This document shows, in pieces, positions 1 through 10,482 of a stretch of 27,165 bases of DNA; within the stretch, counting starts at the first letter, position 1, and each line of letters begins with the position of its first letter. Source of the stretch: Botryococcus braunii (taxonomy: Eukaryota; Chlorophyta; Trebouxiophyceae); contig MVGU01001049.1 of assembly GCA_002005505.1 (NCBI GenBank), forward strand, positions 207,501 to 234,665. Reading direction: 5' to 3'. The notes beneath the pieces were generated by a model, which saw nothing but the letters and a program-made list of their open reading frames with translations, was not told the origin of the DNA and ran no database searches. A program made the translations under genes and the position numbers.

Positions 1-2
1 TG

Positions 3-167
3 AGCAGGAGGGTGTTTCCGAATGGGCTTATCCCCAAGAGGAACAGATTTGGGAGGCTGGCGTGCCCTGCCTGCAATTATGACCTGCCCAGCCGAGACGT
101 AACCTTCTGCCGCACGTGCGGGCACTACGATCCGCAGCTGCCCACCATCCTCAGGCAGCCGGCTTAA
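3..167 (+). CDS. 3' end of a gene with a C-terminal zinc ribbon (partial)
   Basis: The frame is open from the window edge to TAA at 165-167 and gives 54 residues. It contains two CxxC knuckles, CPAC and CRTC, separated by 11 residues, followed by GHYD and a short tail. This spacing is typical of zinc-ribbon folds that bind one zinc ion. The two other frames are closed within about 80 bases. The rest of the protein lies outside the window, so its function cannot be named. It may be a host gene or the end of a mobile-element protein. No poly-A signal was identified downstream. Confidence 0.45.
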   Translation, partial: SRRVFPNGLIPKRNRFGRLACPACNYDLPSRDVTFCRTCGHYDPQLPTILRQPA

Positions 168-322
168 GACTCTCACATTAGTATGAGAGTACCGCAACGT
201 TGTGATCACATGAGCATTGAGAAAGTCGCCAGATTCTAGTTGCATGGGTTCTTCGACGTTCCTTCAGAAGTCCGCAACCCACTACTACTAACACTGCTTG
301 GGGTTGTAACCTAATTTGTGGT

Positions 323-357
323 CCCCCCCCCCCCCCAAAAAAAGAAGAAGAAGAAGC
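323..357. repeat. Compound homopolymer and GAA microsatellite
   Basis: Fourteen C (323-336) are followed by seven A and then GAA repeats. The A plus GAA part resembles the 3' tails of the RLE retrotransposon copies at 9859 and 20775, but no element body adjoins it here. Confidence 0.8.
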
Positions 358-789
358 GCTACTTTTCGGTCAGATTTTGTAAAGGTTAAAAATGCTTGTC
401 ACACGAATACGCATAGCTTTAGGATGGAATGTCGTTGCATATATGCCCTTGTGCGTACAGATGTGGCATGCATGGCAGCGTGTCGATTCACCATCTCAAG
501 TGGATTAGGTAGCCCAATTTGGCAAGGAACCTAAAGGCCTCTAGCTTCGACCCGGGCCCGTCTGTGTAACGTGTATCCACCTACGTACGGTACTTTATTG
601 GGGCCCTGCCCGAACTTCATAGTCCGAGCGTCATGGGTGTATGTTAATGACGTGTGCCAACCATAACCATCGTGTCGGGATCATTTTTGTATTAACCCCA
701 ACTTGCTGTACTGTGACTCGTTTCTGTTTCCTCAGTGCCATATGAATGTAGCTATGTATATAACAATGGTATGGCTACTACATCTATTA

Positions 790-1075
790 TATATGTGGTG
801 GCTATAGTGAGTGCATAGCTATGGCTTATATGTGAACTATACATGTATACACGTTACCCATCATGTTGAGTAGACAAGCCTATGTATGGTCTATAGTTTA
901 TATATGTATAGTACATAGTATATTAGTACTTATATACTATGTACTATATATACTAGTATATATATGCATATATGTGGTGGCTATGGTGAGTCCATAGCTA
1001 TGGCTTGCATGTGAACAACACATGTATACACGTTACCCATCATGATGCGTCGACTTACCTATGCATATGTCTCTA
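790..1075. repeat. Two diverged direct repeats of about 107 bp (period 179)
   Basis: Copy 1 runs from about 790 to 897 and copy 2 from about 969 to 1075. Both start tatatgtggtggctat and share catagctatggctt and acacgttacccatcatg. The right-hand ends are more diverged. The spacer between them holds the hairpin at 907-948. Confidence 0.75.
907..948. repeat. 17-bp-arm inverted repeat (hairpin)
   Basis: Arms 907-923 and 932-948 are perfect reverse complements (core tagtacatagtata) around an 8-base loop. It lies in the spacer between the two direct repeats. Confidence 0.8.
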
Positions 1076-1666
1076 CACAAATCCCTCCATTAATTCGGGT
1101 GGTATTTTAGTGGTAGCTACTACAGGGCTTATAATTGAATTAAAGCTTTGACCGAGGTCTAGACTGTGGCCGACTACGTAGCTACATGTATATCAAAATC
1201 TGTGCATGTACATGTACATATTTAGATATCTAGCTACATGTTTGTCTGTACATATATGTCTCGGCTGGCGCAGGACCTTTCAAATTCGCTTCCGCTTTTA
1301 CGTAAAACCGGTATACCCAACTGCCAAAGGAGCATATGACGTGGAGGTCAAGGCTAGAGGGTAATCAGTTACGTGCCTACAGGTACTGCCAGCACATACA
1401 CCGCCGATTTGACAGTGACTTGTCTTTTTCCATGACACCGTGGGCCGGACTCAAGGGTCATTCTATATATATTTGCGTTATGCTACATGCTCATCGAAGA
1501 AGGGGAAGTGACTTAATTCAGTCCCCCCATGACACTCACAACATGGCACCACCATTACCCCGGATTTGGACTTTCTGGATACCACCATTGTCCCGAATGT
1601 ACAAGATCTGTACGTACACAGGCTTAGGCGTGAGTACGTAAGCCAAGTGGTACAAATCTGTACAAA

Positions 1667-1686
1667 CGTAACGTTATAACGTTACG
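1667..1686. repeat. Perfect 20-bp palindrome
   Basis: The sequence cgtaacgttataacgttacg equals its own reverse complement. It follows two tacaaa/gtacaa-type words. No gene adjoins it, so a protein-binding role is only a possibility. Confidence 0.8.
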
Positions 1687-2819
1687 GATCGTTTGTCTTC
1701 TACACAGCTTAACTTTGATCTCAAAAGAGCACACCCGCACTTTTGTTCGACGTCCGCGTGAAAATCAATGGCAAGTGATACAACTTTGGCAACAGTTTTC
1801 TGAACTTTTGCCCTTAAATATTGATTTGTAGTACATCTTTGCCTCTGTACATACGGAGACTTCGAAGAAGTCTCGATATTGCTCGTGCCAGCGACGAGCG
1901 CCCGTTCAACCCCCAAGGTCACGGTCTGCGCTCCATAGGTTCACAATGGGTGCTGGGGGGGGAGAAAGGCGACAAGATATAATTATGCCCATAGTACGTC
2001 CTTGTTGCAAGACAATCGGTGCCTCTAGGACTACGGTCACGACCCTACTTCGTGCCTCTAGGATATGCCAATGAATTTCTGTTGGACAGAAACTTTTGAT
2101 ATTTAACATAATTTTGCTGTCTCGAATGGCTGTCAAGTGCTTCATTGTGGCCAAGCAGGTCGTCCCGCTCACCACAGTCGCAGACGTCGATGCTCAAAGT
2201 TTAAAAGGCAATGCTGAACGGCAATGTCGGCGTGTGGACAAGAGCTATTTGCAGCAAGGTGATCTTAGTTTTGGAACGAACTCAATTACTTTTCTCAAGA
2301 AATTATGTAGTAATTAAGCTGGAATTCGCTCTTTCATGAGAGGACATATATATGTGCAAAGGACCGTGGTCAGGATCCTGGAACTAATTAAATCTTCATG
2401 TGGTTTCTAAACCCGTGCAGATCATGAAATGCTACAGGAAGTTGGTGCGCGTGGAGGAGGTTCGTCAGCACTAGAGACCTTGCAACAGATGATTACTAGT
2501 TTTGCACACGGCGAGAGTACTGAACTAAACAGCGAGGTACACCCCAGCTAGAGACGACATATAATCAACCTTATCTAGGATCGAAAAATGTTTTCTTATG
2601 TTTCAGACATAATGTGTTGTCTACCGTTAGATGTAGAAAACCAGGCAGACTTTACCATGGTACAAACGTTTCAGCTGGGCAGCTGCAACGTTTACTGCGG
2701 AAATTGTGGCTGATCAGGAACAGCTCTTAGCTTTTTGACTGTTGTAACATACTTTTCTAACATCATCTTTTCTGTCCCGCATGAACGTGCCATCGTAAAA
2801 GGATTTTAGAAAGAGCTTA

Positions 2820-3010
2820 TTGGAGATTGCTGAGACTTATACAAGCGCCGATAGGATCGTTTTTGACTTAACTAAAATGGAACCTTCAATTCATCTTGAA
2901 AGCGCTGATGAGCAACACAGTGAGTTGATAAGGACCAGTGAAACTTCTGCAGAAGTTCCGAGTAAGCCTCATTCCTTTGTGCAAGAAGTATTCTCTCACT
3001 GGAAGTGGCC
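2820..3010 (+). pseudogene. SKP1-like N-terminal fragment (unit 1)
   Basis: The open frame holds SADRIVFDLT, which resembles the SSDGEIFEVD strand near the start of SKP1. After about 30 residues come VPSKPHSFVQEVFSHWK, which resembles the proline turn and following helix of the SKP1 POZ fold (VPLPNV...KVIQWCTHHK). The frame closes at a TGA at 3018-3020, and I find no C-terminal half before the palindrome at 3221. A weak donor could lie near 3010. It is either a degenerate unit or the first exon of a gene I cannot assemble. The SKP1 resemblance was judged by eye, and the score is low because the N-terminal motif is short. Confidence 0.35.
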
Positions 3011-3220
3011 TTGTCCATGAACCTACATCATCAGGCACTGTATAGTGTCACAATAGGTTTACCCAGGTTCTGTAGCGATTTGAATTGCTTTCATGGAATA
3101 TATGTTCACATTGGATGTTTTATGTCTGTCGGTATGATTATGTAAATCCTTTGGGCTTGATCTGCTATTACAACTAGTGAAAGCTGCACCTTCCCTCCGG
3201 GGAATCATGATCTTGAATTA

Positions 3221-3282
3221 TTGAAATCACCTAAACAAGCGCATGTCCTGATCAGGGCATGCGCTTGTTTAGGTGATTTCAA
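3221..3282. repeat. 62-bp palindrome with one mismatched pair
   Basis: The centre is between 3251 and 3252 (cctga/tcagg). Every pair out to 3221/3282 matches except 3246/3257. The arms read ttgaaatcacctaaacaag and its complement. There is no spacer, so the whole stretch can fold into one hairpin or a cruciform. Confidence 0.9.
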
Positions 3283-3518
3283 CAAGTCAAGAACAAACCT
3301 ATAATTGCATCATTCCTACAGCTGACGTAAACGACAGTACATCATCAATCTGCATCATTGAGGGCCTGATTGCTGTAGGGACGAATCTAGAAGGTAATCC
3401 TGTAATCCCACCCGCAGCTGGGATTACACCTGTACCACCTGTACCGGCCGGTGGAACCCTCACGAAGAGCGGCGAGACTTCTACCATGTGGCAGGAAGAT
3501 GGCAAACCCCCATCTGAG
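3283..3518 (+). CDS. Candidate exon, proline-rich, unknown
   Basis: The frame is open across this stretch and encodes a segment rich in Pro, Gly, Thr and Ser (for example PVIPPAAGITPVPPVPAGG). It ends at CTGAG followed by GTGATA, a usable donor site. The frame would otherwise continue to a TAG at 3624. An inverted repeat, tgtaatccca (3401-3410) and tgggattaca (3419-3428), lies inside. The stretch may be an exon of a gene running into the SKP1-like units, or chance. No domain is recognised. Confidence 0.25.
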
Positions 3519-3842
3519 GTGATAATACCAGCTCCTCAATATACATATATATGCACTGTGGTACATGCTATGTTAAGTACCTGCAGAGTTTGCTGTGTTC
3601 AACCACAACCGGCGGCAATGAGCTAGAGATACCTTCAATGCCCACTGACTGTATACTTGTACAGGCAACATGTTCCACTGTTGCTGTTGATCTTTAGAGT
3701 TGGCCAAAACCTTGCAAACTCTCAGTGTCAGCAGCCTTGCATGCAACAAAATACCATTTTGGAAACGCTTACCTTTAAAACATTAAAATCCGTGTCATGC
3801 AGCTGCTCCTGCCAGGTATGTGTGCATGCTTGCGTTCACGCT

Positions 3843-4415
3843 ACATTTCTGAGGATGAACTTGAAATCCTGTCTCGATGTACAGATAAAGCTTTCGCAGG
3901 TAGTAAGAGAAAAGGAGCTTGACTGGTGGCCAACGATGTATTTCTTCGATATTCCCATGCACGCATTCAACCATGCGAATGTCGAATTTATTGAAAATTG
4001 TATGAAGTGTGATTCCGAAGAAGTTAAGGTAAAGCCCACTCAAGTTCTCTTTGACCAAGCTCAGGTTTTGGGGTCTGAACCCCACATCATGTGATCCTGT
4101 GGCAGCTAATTTCCAGGTGGTGGAGATCATAATGCGACGCTTGTGAATGTGATGCAGGCCCTTTTTTTGGATATGCTCCCCTTCACCCCCTGCACAATCC
4201 TCTCCCGAACGCTTGCAAAAGTGGAGAATGGACATCTCTACTTCCCTGATGAACTTGCGAAAGACATGATCTTCGAAACCAACCTGGCGGCCATTTTCTT
4301 GCTTTGTCCAAATCTTATAGAAACGCTTTATACCCGACCACATAACTTATTGAACCGTAAATATCTCAACTGGTTACGAACACTTGCTATGACCTTTCTG
4401 GTAGGACGCTTCTGA
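3843..4415 (+). pseudogene. SKP1-like unit 2, two candidate exons
   Basis: Exon 3843-4028 ends in frame at GTTAAG before GTAAAG, a strong donor. It encodes FFDIPMHAFNHANVEFIENC, which matches the SKP1 proline turn and helix ([21 protein letters not shown]) in pattern. An acceptor at 4156-4157 (gatgcag) gives a second exon, 4158-4415, in the same phase (0), with an intron of 129 bases. In this second part LAAIFLLCPNLIETLY resembles the LAANYLDIKGLLDVTC helix, but the stretch before it is not SKP1-like. A long minus-strand frame (3795-4343) overlaps and looks like a shadow. Expression and exact start are unknown. It may be a decayed copy. Confidence 0.3.
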
Positions 4416-4483
4416 TTTCACATTGGGCTCTGAACTTCTTCAGAAGATGAATTCATCAGCTAAATAATGTGGTGAGTGGAACT

Positions 4484-5196
4484 ATGAGCTCCTTAAACGT
4501 GTGGCTTGCCACCGCAGATAAGAAGTCGCAGGAAAATGGGCCCTGCCAGATCCTGCAACTTTCCAGCCATTTATTCGGACAATTGGTTAAGTATATAAAT
4601 ACTATTTTGTATACATATAAGCGCGAACAAAGGCAAGACGTTTGTGGATATGAGGAACTAGTTCACCAAGAAAAATTGATGCAAGCTATTGCGAAAGTCG
4701 ACAGAGAATTCTTGGAAACGAACAAAAATGCGTTGAGGCCCCTAATTCAGGTGTGTCCACTACGATTGCCGAAAAGAGAACCCCTTTCCTAAATTTTCAG
4801 CAGTATCACCACATCATGGGTGTAAAAAACTGGCTTTGGAACACCTTATGGACATGCATGCATGTTTACACACTTATGTGTAATACGTCGGCTGTATACT
4901 CAGATTTTGCTTTCATAAAAGCATCTTTTCCATATACTGACAAATGAGATTTTGTTTTGAAGGCTGCTCATCGCCTCGGTATTCACAGACTGGTTAAGTG
5001 TATTGAGGAAGCCACATCAATCGAATTTCAGTCAGGAAGCACTGCTGAACACCGTGCATGCCACTCAGAGGAGGAGGACTTTACACAGTTTGTGTTGCTC
5101 CAAACTTATGCTCTCAAAGTACGCTTAAGAAAAAACCGTTCTTTAAAAAAACAATCACTACTTGGTATTGCAGCTTGGAAGAAAACCATCTATTAA
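4484..5196 (+). CDS. SKP1-like protein, two exons (unit 3)
   Basis: Exons 4484-4750 and 4963-5196 join in phase 0 across a 212-base intron (CAG/GTGTGT ... tttgaag/GCT) and give 166 residues, close to the roughly 160 of SKP1. SKP1 is the adaptor that links cullin to F-box proteins in SCF ubiquitin ligases. Visible matches are a WLATAD start, SSHLFGQLVKYI for the POZ helix, VDREFLETNKNALRPLIQ for WDQEFLKVDQGTLFELIL, then AAHRLGIHRLV for AANYLDIKGLL, and SGSTAEHR for KGKTPEEIR. The segment between the first strand and the POZ helix is shorter than in SKP1, so an upstream exon may be missing or the protein may be truncated. The tail after 5118 is basic and not SKP1-like, and GTACGC at 5119 could be a donor instead. 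It is divergent and may bind unusual F-box partners or be decaying. Confidence 0.5.
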
Positions 5197-5249
5197 TTCC
5201 TATTGGAACATGCACAGGCTTAGACATGTGCGAAATTGCCAGTTTATGA

Positions 5250-5380
5250 AAATTCCTGTCCCAGATATTTATCAACGTGATTTTGATTTGATCATGGTCA
5301 TTAAAGCTGGCGGGCGGCAGACTAAAGCCTGGTTGTATTGCGGATCTGCAGAAGTTCATGCCCGGTTACACGACATATGA
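5250..5380 (+). pseudogene. Possible SKP1-like fragment (unit 4)
   Basis: After a plausible acceptor (gaaattgccag) the frame reads FMKIPVPDIYQRDFDLIMVIK, where IPVPDI followed by a helix resembles the SKP1 IPLPNV...VIQW turn. It runs to a TGA at 5378. A second frame from about 5358 to 5612 encodes a basic stretch (IERIIRRRSYGASRGR) and then YIVCFNGHQVSFKEHH, which I cannot place. Neither can be joined to a full gene with confidence. Confidence 0.2.
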
Positions 5381-5612
5381 TCCACGGTGTCTTTCAAAAG
5401 ATGTTGTAGTCGAACAAAAGATTGAGATTGAGAGGATAATCAGGCGACGCTCATATGGAGCTTCGCGAGGCCGCTCAGCGCCCTTTAAAAGATGCAGAGA
5501 AAGCGACTACATCGTTTGTTTCAACGGGCACCAAGTTTCTTTCAAAGAGCACCACATCGTCATGACGTTTGAATGTAATCCAGCATGTTATCGCCACGAC
5601 GTACGTTTCTGA

Positions 5613-6136
5613 AACCACTAGGTCTTATGATAGACTGTAGTGTTACCTTGCAAGCCCTTCAAAGTTGTCAGTTGTCAGATTTCAGCTGAAAGCCAAAGGC
5701 ATGACCAATCTTGCACAAAATTTAAAAATGCGCAAGGTCCCGACCTGGTACAACCCAACGCAACAGGTTAACAAGTAGTTCACGCTTGTGCCTTGAAGCT
5801 GTTTTCAATGTTTTTGAACCATTTTTCTTTACTGTGTTCAAGTGTGGCTCAAAATGTCGGGTGTTGCTCAAAAAGTTTGGTTTTTTTCAAGAAGTTTACA
5901 GTGTCTGTTCAAGAGCAAACACCAGTGGCTTACTTTGATCGATCAATTGATGTCTAGCGAGGGCTGTACAGGTTCGCATACGGTGCAGTGATGGCAAAGT
6001 CTTTAGTATAACCTGGGATCTACTAGTAAAAGCTTCTCCAGTCTGTAGTGATATCTTAGACGGTGTGAGTCCCTTCTGTACAAGAAGTTGTCTGTTCATT
6101 AGAATCTTATCAGATATGAAGTTTGGGAACTGAAAC
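5613..6136. other. Intergenic spacer between SKP1-like units
   Basis: No supportable gene is seen here. The stretch holds repeated ctcaaaa and ttcaag words (5780-5915) and some T-rich tracts. It should carry the promoter, and possibly a missed 5' exon, of the SKP1-like gene starting at 6137. No clear TATA box was singled out. Confidence 0.4.
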
Positions 6137-7597
6137 ATGTCGATGTCTTTGTCCTTTACTTTCAAAGTTACTAACAAACTCATAGAGTATCTGAAGCTAC
6201 TGACACACCGGTCAGGAAACCAAGGATGTGCGAGTCGTGAGATATCGATGAACCAGTTTCCTAGCCAAACCGTAGGAAAGGTTGTGGATTACCTTGTCAA
6301 GCACGGAGAAAAGGAAGAAAGAGAGGGCGGCAAGGGATTCCCCGGATTTTCTGAAGTAGAGTTAACAGCATTCGATAAGGATTTTGTGGACGTCGACCTC
6401 GGGACATTGTACAGCCTTACCCTGGTACAGCCTGCTTCGAAGTCTTGATTCAATATAAACATGATCGAATGGTCGAGCCGCAAAGTGTTGCCTGTCCTGA
6501 TGTTCTGTCAGTTACGTGTACATGTGCATACGTACGTATCCCTTGATGGACTGACTGACATGTGGGCTTGAAGGCTGCGGATTATCTGAAAATTGAGGGT
6601 CTGCTGGATTTGACATGCAAAACCATTTACGAAATTGCAAGAAGTGAGATCCCGCAGTCTCTACTTTTTAAGCATTCGGCGAAACATTCTTGAGTCATAT
6701 TGTGTTGCTCTGATGTCGCATAGGCTTCCGTAGATACAGCGCTGCTAGCATGGCTCATATTTGTTCGTGTTGGAGCGTCATATAGCACTCCGCAGGGCAC
6801 TTTGAAGAAATGTCCCCTGAAAATGTCATGAATTACGGGAGTGTACACTTTGCCCGAATGGTTATCGACGAACAATTCCTTATCGTGCAGCCCCGTTACT
6901 GTAGTACATGTGAAATACGTATACGTATGCACTTATAAATGTATGTATATAGGAATTACCACAGAATATCAAATGTTCACAAGCTTAGGTAGAAATATCG
7001 GGAAGTTTTGAAGACAATAATCATGCAAAGCATTTTTGAATTTGGGCTTTATGTCCTCCAATAACTTATCACGCAATATTTGATCTAGATATTAACAAGT
7101 TGATTGATCAGATCTGCAAGGTCTATTGGCTTACGTATATTCGCATTTTAGTTTAAAGCCAGCGTACTCCTTCCTTCCTGCAAGCTTTGAGATTTCACCT
7201 TGAAAGTGGTCAGGTATTAGTCCTCATGCATTGGTTGGTGTCTGAGATGTGTGTGGACGTACAGGCAAGACACCTGCAGAGGCACGCGCTATGTTTGGCT
7301 TTACAGTATGTATCCACAATCTTCACGATAAGTTAATGACAACCTCTCGAGTGACTCATGATAGGAAAAAGATGTATCTGCCACTTTAAAATACTATTTC
7401 CTCATTGAGATTTGGTGGTATTAAACCGAGTCAGCAATTATCTCTCAACACAATTTTGTAGTAATATCATTACATGCTATTTTATATGATTGCACGCTTT
7501 GCTAACTGTAGGATTCAGGAAAACTTACTTTCGTGACAATGAGATGACAGGTGCAATACACCTCTATATTATATTATTTGTAATATATATTGTGATT

Positions 7598-7686
<89 letters not shown>

Positions 7687-7701
7687 GTGTGTGTGTGTGT
7701 G

Positions 7702-7736
<35 letters not shown>

Positions 7737-7741
7737 CGTGC

Positions 7742-7820
<79 letters not shown>

Positions 7821-8243
7821 TATGTCGTGGTGTCTTTACTTATGCATACAGACATTCATACACAGATAGATACTGGTGCGACCCGGAAACACAGGCCATT
7901 ATCTTTTGCTTGAGAGGCTGTGGCTATCGAGTAGTGGTAGTTAAACATGACATCGTATTCGGGACTACAGTTTACAAGCTGCAATGTCTTTATATAGTTA
8001 TTGTATGGCCCAATCTCATGTAACTTTTAGGATGCAGCCAAACGACTGAACATATATACGTCTCAAATGACCCTCACGATATCGGGACAGCCATTTAAAG
8101 GTCGGTGGAAGATCATCACGTTCTGGGAAGTCCTCATTGCATCCAGCTGCCTTTCAAAGTTCTAAGCAATTGCTTACGCGATTCAGGAAGAAGACACGGA
8201 GCACAGAAAGTGGCACTGCGCAGTAGGAAGAAAAAATGTGTAG
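6137..8243 (+). CDS. SKP1: SKP1-like SCF ubiquitin-ligase adaptor, four exons (unit 5)
   Basis: Exons 6137-6424, 6574-6643, 7265-7305 and 8187-8243 join in frame to 151 residues, close to SKP1 length. Exon 1 gives FPSQTVGKVVDYLVKHGEKE (POZ helix) and FDKDFVDVDLGTLYSLTL, matching WDQEFLKVDQGTLFELIL. Exon 2 gives AADYLKIEGLLDLTCKTI, almost the family consensus for the F-box-binding helix. Exon 3 gives KTPAEARAMFGFT for GKTPEEIRKTFNI, and exon 4 gives EEDTEHRKWH for the acidic and WC-like tail. Donors are GTACAG, GTGAGA and GTATGT; acceptors are ttgaag, cgtacag and gattcag. Without exons 3-4 the frame stops at 6693 and lacks the tail. Exons 1-2 are firm; exons 3-4 are short and rest on motif fit. 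The N-terminus is shorter than usual, so an upstream exon may exist. Intron 3 (881 bases) contains the (TC)n(TG)n tract. Confidence 0.65.
7598..7814. repeat. C9-(CT)n-(TG)n compound microsatellite
   Basis: Nine C are followed by about 39 CT units (to about 7684) and then TG repeats to about 7814, with a GCGTGCGTGCGTGCGT interruption near 7732. The tract lies inside the proposed third intron of the SKP1-like gene. The Leu/Ser and Cys/Val open frames over it are artefacts. Confidence 0.95.
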
Positions 8244-9050
8244 GAAGAGTCAGGAAATTGATGCGTTCCTCATCGAAGTACTTTTATGGTTATAAAAACA
8301 TTCTTCCGCATGAACATACGTTTTCTGAACATAATAGACCTGCCAAAAGAAGGGCGGGCCAGCCGAAAAAGGGTTCTCCTGATGGTTGCTTACCTGTTGA
8401 AAGCTCAATTCATTTACAGAATTAAGTTCCCATGCAAGCCGCATGAGTAGATCTAGAGGCAATGCTCGGTGCTGTTATGGCAAGTCACCCAGGAGGAGAT
8501 CTCCTCTCTAGGCCACCATTGCTGAATGCTAATGTCTGGCAGTCATTTGGGATGTTTGCAAACACACTTGAGGCGTATTGGAACCTCACATCATGTATCC
8601 TGACCCCCGGTGGGGGGGGGGGGTGGATGGGGGAAAGCATGAGAGGTCCCCGGGAAGAGGAGGGGGCGTCTATTTGAAGGCTGTTACACTGTCCTAATCA
8701 GCGCCAAATTCAGTTGGACCATTACCATCGGCCTCTGCCTGCGTAGGGATGCTTAACTACAAGTTTTATTTCATGAGCCAAAAAGCTCTGACAACTTAGG
8801 AAGCGTAGGAGAGAATGTCGGGAGGTAAATCTGGCGCTCTCTAGCAGGATATCCTCAAAGAAAGTTCATAGTTTTTACCATTCCACAATCTTATCCAATT
8901 GCGGCATACCGCCGTAGAGCCATGTCGCAGCAATAAACCCGAGCACATTATTTGAAAATGAGACAGAAGATCCTCTCTGGAGCAAGTGATTAAAGTTTCT
9001 AGATAGAACGTTTCCAGAACTATGCGAAAACATGTTATACAAGGGGAAGC
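8244..9050. other. Intergenic region with a poly-G tract
   Basis: Frames here (for example 8105-8425 and 8462-8677) show no domain. A run of 12 G lies at 8612-8623. Nothing else could be recognised before the (TA)n tract. Confidence 0.5.
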
Positions 9051-9051
9051 C

Positions 9052-9054
9052 TAT

Positions 9055-9140
<86 letters not shown>
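9052..9140. repeat. (TA)n microsatellite, left block
   Basis: It is a nearly pure TA repeat with gtatatgta interruptions near 9061. It continues on the other side of the MITE-like element at 9277. Confidence 0.95.
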
Positions 9141-9897
<757 letters not shown>

Positions 9898-9916
9898 CTG
9901 TTTCGTCACCCATAGT

Positions 9917-10460
9917 ATTGATTTTATCTTTTTTTCTCAGATTTGCCTTCGCCTGGCCAGTCTTTAAGCGGGGCTGGCAGCTTCGCCACTTTCAGCGTCC
10001 AGCCTTTGCGGAATTTCCAGTGTTTTTCAACACTTCATTCTCAGTTTGATACCACATCGTATTGGTTTTCCTGTTTTCTTCCTCAGATTTGCACCAGCTC
10101 GGCCAGTCTTTCCGCAGGACTGGCAGCTTCGTAACTTTCTGGCGTCTGGCATCTGCGGAATTTCCCGTGTTCTTCCCCACTTCCTGTGTTTCTTAACACA
10201 CAGTATTGGTTTTTTCTTTTTCTTTTTTGGCCCCTCAGATTTGCCTCCGCCTGCCCGTCGTTCACAGGGACTCACAGCTTCACCCCTCCCCAGCATCCAA
10301 CACTTACGAAGATTCCAGTGTTTTACAACACTTACTCCTGTGTTTCTTCACACATCATCTTGGTTTTCCCTTTTCTTCTCCGCTCCGCCTCAGCCCAGCC
10401 AGTTTTTCAGAGGGACTGGGGGCTTCACCACTTTCCAGCATCCAGAACGGTCTTGGGGTT
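9917..10460 (+). repeat. 5' region of copy B made of about 150-bp tandem repeats
   Basis: Repeats begin after CAG at 9941, 10087, 10239 and 10394, giving units of 146, 152 and 155 bases plus partial units at both ends. Each full unit has a cagattt start, a ctggc(a/t)gcttc or ggcttcacc box, a tttcc-agtgttttt/caacact box and ends in gtattggtttt, a long pyrimidine tract and CAG. Units are diverged from each other. Confidence 0.75.
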
Positions 10461-10482
10461 GGGTTGCCCAGCTGGTGATGCC

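Larger units (their letters stand above)
168..2819. other. Non-coding, AT-rich stretch with short repeats
   Basis: I see no supportable gene here. Open frames up to about 100 codons exist but have no domain, no convincing splice sites and no biased composition. Contents that can be seen are a poly-C/A/GAA tract near 323, a pair of diverged direct repeats around 790 and 969 with a hairpin between them, many tacatgta-type palindromes at 1190-1260, and a 20-bp perfect palindrome at 1667. Confidence 0.5.

Noticed and set aside
1336..1641. 101-residue plus-strand frame
   Set aside because: Composition is random-looking, with no splice sites, domain or repeats supporting it.
3401..3428. tgtaatccca / tgggattaca, reminiscent of primate Alu
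   Set aside because: Only a short inverted repeat matches; no Alu body or A-tail is present and the setting is not primate.
3795..4343. 182-residue minus-strand frame
   Set aside because: It has no domain and lies opposite plus-strand exons with SKP1-like patterns and good splice sites.
7490..8023. Open frames rich in Leu/Ser and Cys/Val over the (TC)n(TG)n tract
   Set aside because: They exist only because dinucleotide repeats lack stops; no domain on either side, and the tract fits an intron.
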